From: Paragonimus westermani
Taxonomy: Eukaryota; Platyhelminthes; Trematoda; Plagiorchiida; Troglotrematidae
Assembly: GCA_008508345.1 (NCBI GenBank)
Contig: QNGE01000102.1
Location: 95,849-159,848, forward strand
Length of the DNA: 64,000 nucleotides
Direction: 5' to 3'
The translations under genes were made by a program, and so were the position numbers. Of the stretch, positions 63,601-64,000 are shown one piece after another. Position 1 is the first letter of the stretch; each line of letters opens with the position of its first letter. Below the pieces are notes generated by a model. That model ran no database searches. It was given only the letters and a program-made list of their open reading frames with translations, and was not told the origin of the DNA.

Positions 63601-64000
63601 TGCTAAATGTTATACGATCAGAGTCAGACACGCGAGCTCTGTGTTGCGGAGCAGTAAGCTGAAATAATGCATACTGATCAGATCACAGTTGACCTCATAT
63701 AACCTATGTTATTCTATCAGCTTGACTGCTATAAAACAACGCCCACTCACTTAAATTCTATTTTCGTACTGGTGAATAGTGTTGAAAATTGTTTCACTGA
63801 AAAAGAATTCGTATCCTGTCCTTTCACATTCACAAGGTGAACAATCTTTCTTGTTGTCGCTGTGTAAGACAGAAATTTGTTGTAGTTGTCTGCCTACCCG
63901 TAGCAATATCCTTGCGGTTAATCGATTAGTTGATGGTCGAAAACAAGAGCATTTGTCCTACTTAATATGCAGGTAGTTTTGTGTTCATTTTTTAACTGAT
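60634..64000. other. No supported gene at the right edge
   Basis: Short open frames on both strands have no recognisable motif or convincing splice sites. The upstream end of the - strand gene may lie here or beyond the window. Confidence 0.45.

Overview
This is a eukaryotic window of about 64 kb with AT-leaning base composition, small exons, GT-AG introns from about 130 bp to nearly 12 kb, and decayed non-LTR retrotransposons of the RTE (SR2-like) and CR1-like types. Together these suggest a flatworm, most likely a digenean trematode; that is an inference from element types and intron structure, not proof. There are no bacterial operons, rRNA genes or CRISPR arrays.

Left half, + strand (6.4-30.0 kb): one large gene for a MAST-type (microtubule-associated serine/threonine) AGC kinase. 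Eight exons join in frame at GT-AG sites to give 1,554 residues: kinase domain from just after the glycine-rich loop, AGC C-terminal tail carrying a long insertion, a PDZ domain split across two exons, and a long low-complexity tail ending at a stop at 29220-29222. The first part of the gene, including the glycine-rich loop, was not found in the 6.3 kb upstream and probably lies outside the window. Three decayed RTE copies (0.9-3.95, 16.8-17.0 and 18.6-22.3 kb) all lie antisense to this gene.

Right half, - strand (60.6-35.2 kb): a second multi-exon gene I could not assign to a family. Five exons (57.9, 54.4, 48.3, 38.3 and 35.7 kb) join in matching phase into a 291-residue reading frame that ends in a Ser/Arg-rich tail, with an AATAAA 30 nt after the stop. 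Further small exons upstream (58.0-60.6 kb) probably extend it, three of them exactly 57 nt long. The two genes converge, tail to tail; the roughly 5 kb between their poly(A) signals holds a dead CR1-like retrotransposon.

The most unusual DNA is in the 6-kb intron between the 48.3 and 54.4 kb exons of the - strand gene. It holds a 547-bp inverted repeat with no mismatch seen, plus flanking CA/GT tracts, around a 2.8-kb loop. A second, outer 54-bp inverted match is interrupted on the right by a single N standing where the left arm has 1,060 bp. Next to it is a dispersed repeat whose two copies (49.0 and 56.1 kb) differ by an 18-nt templated replacement that turned an imperfect 11-bp stem into a perfect 29-bp hairpin. 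The rest is intronic or intergenic sequence in which I see no genes.
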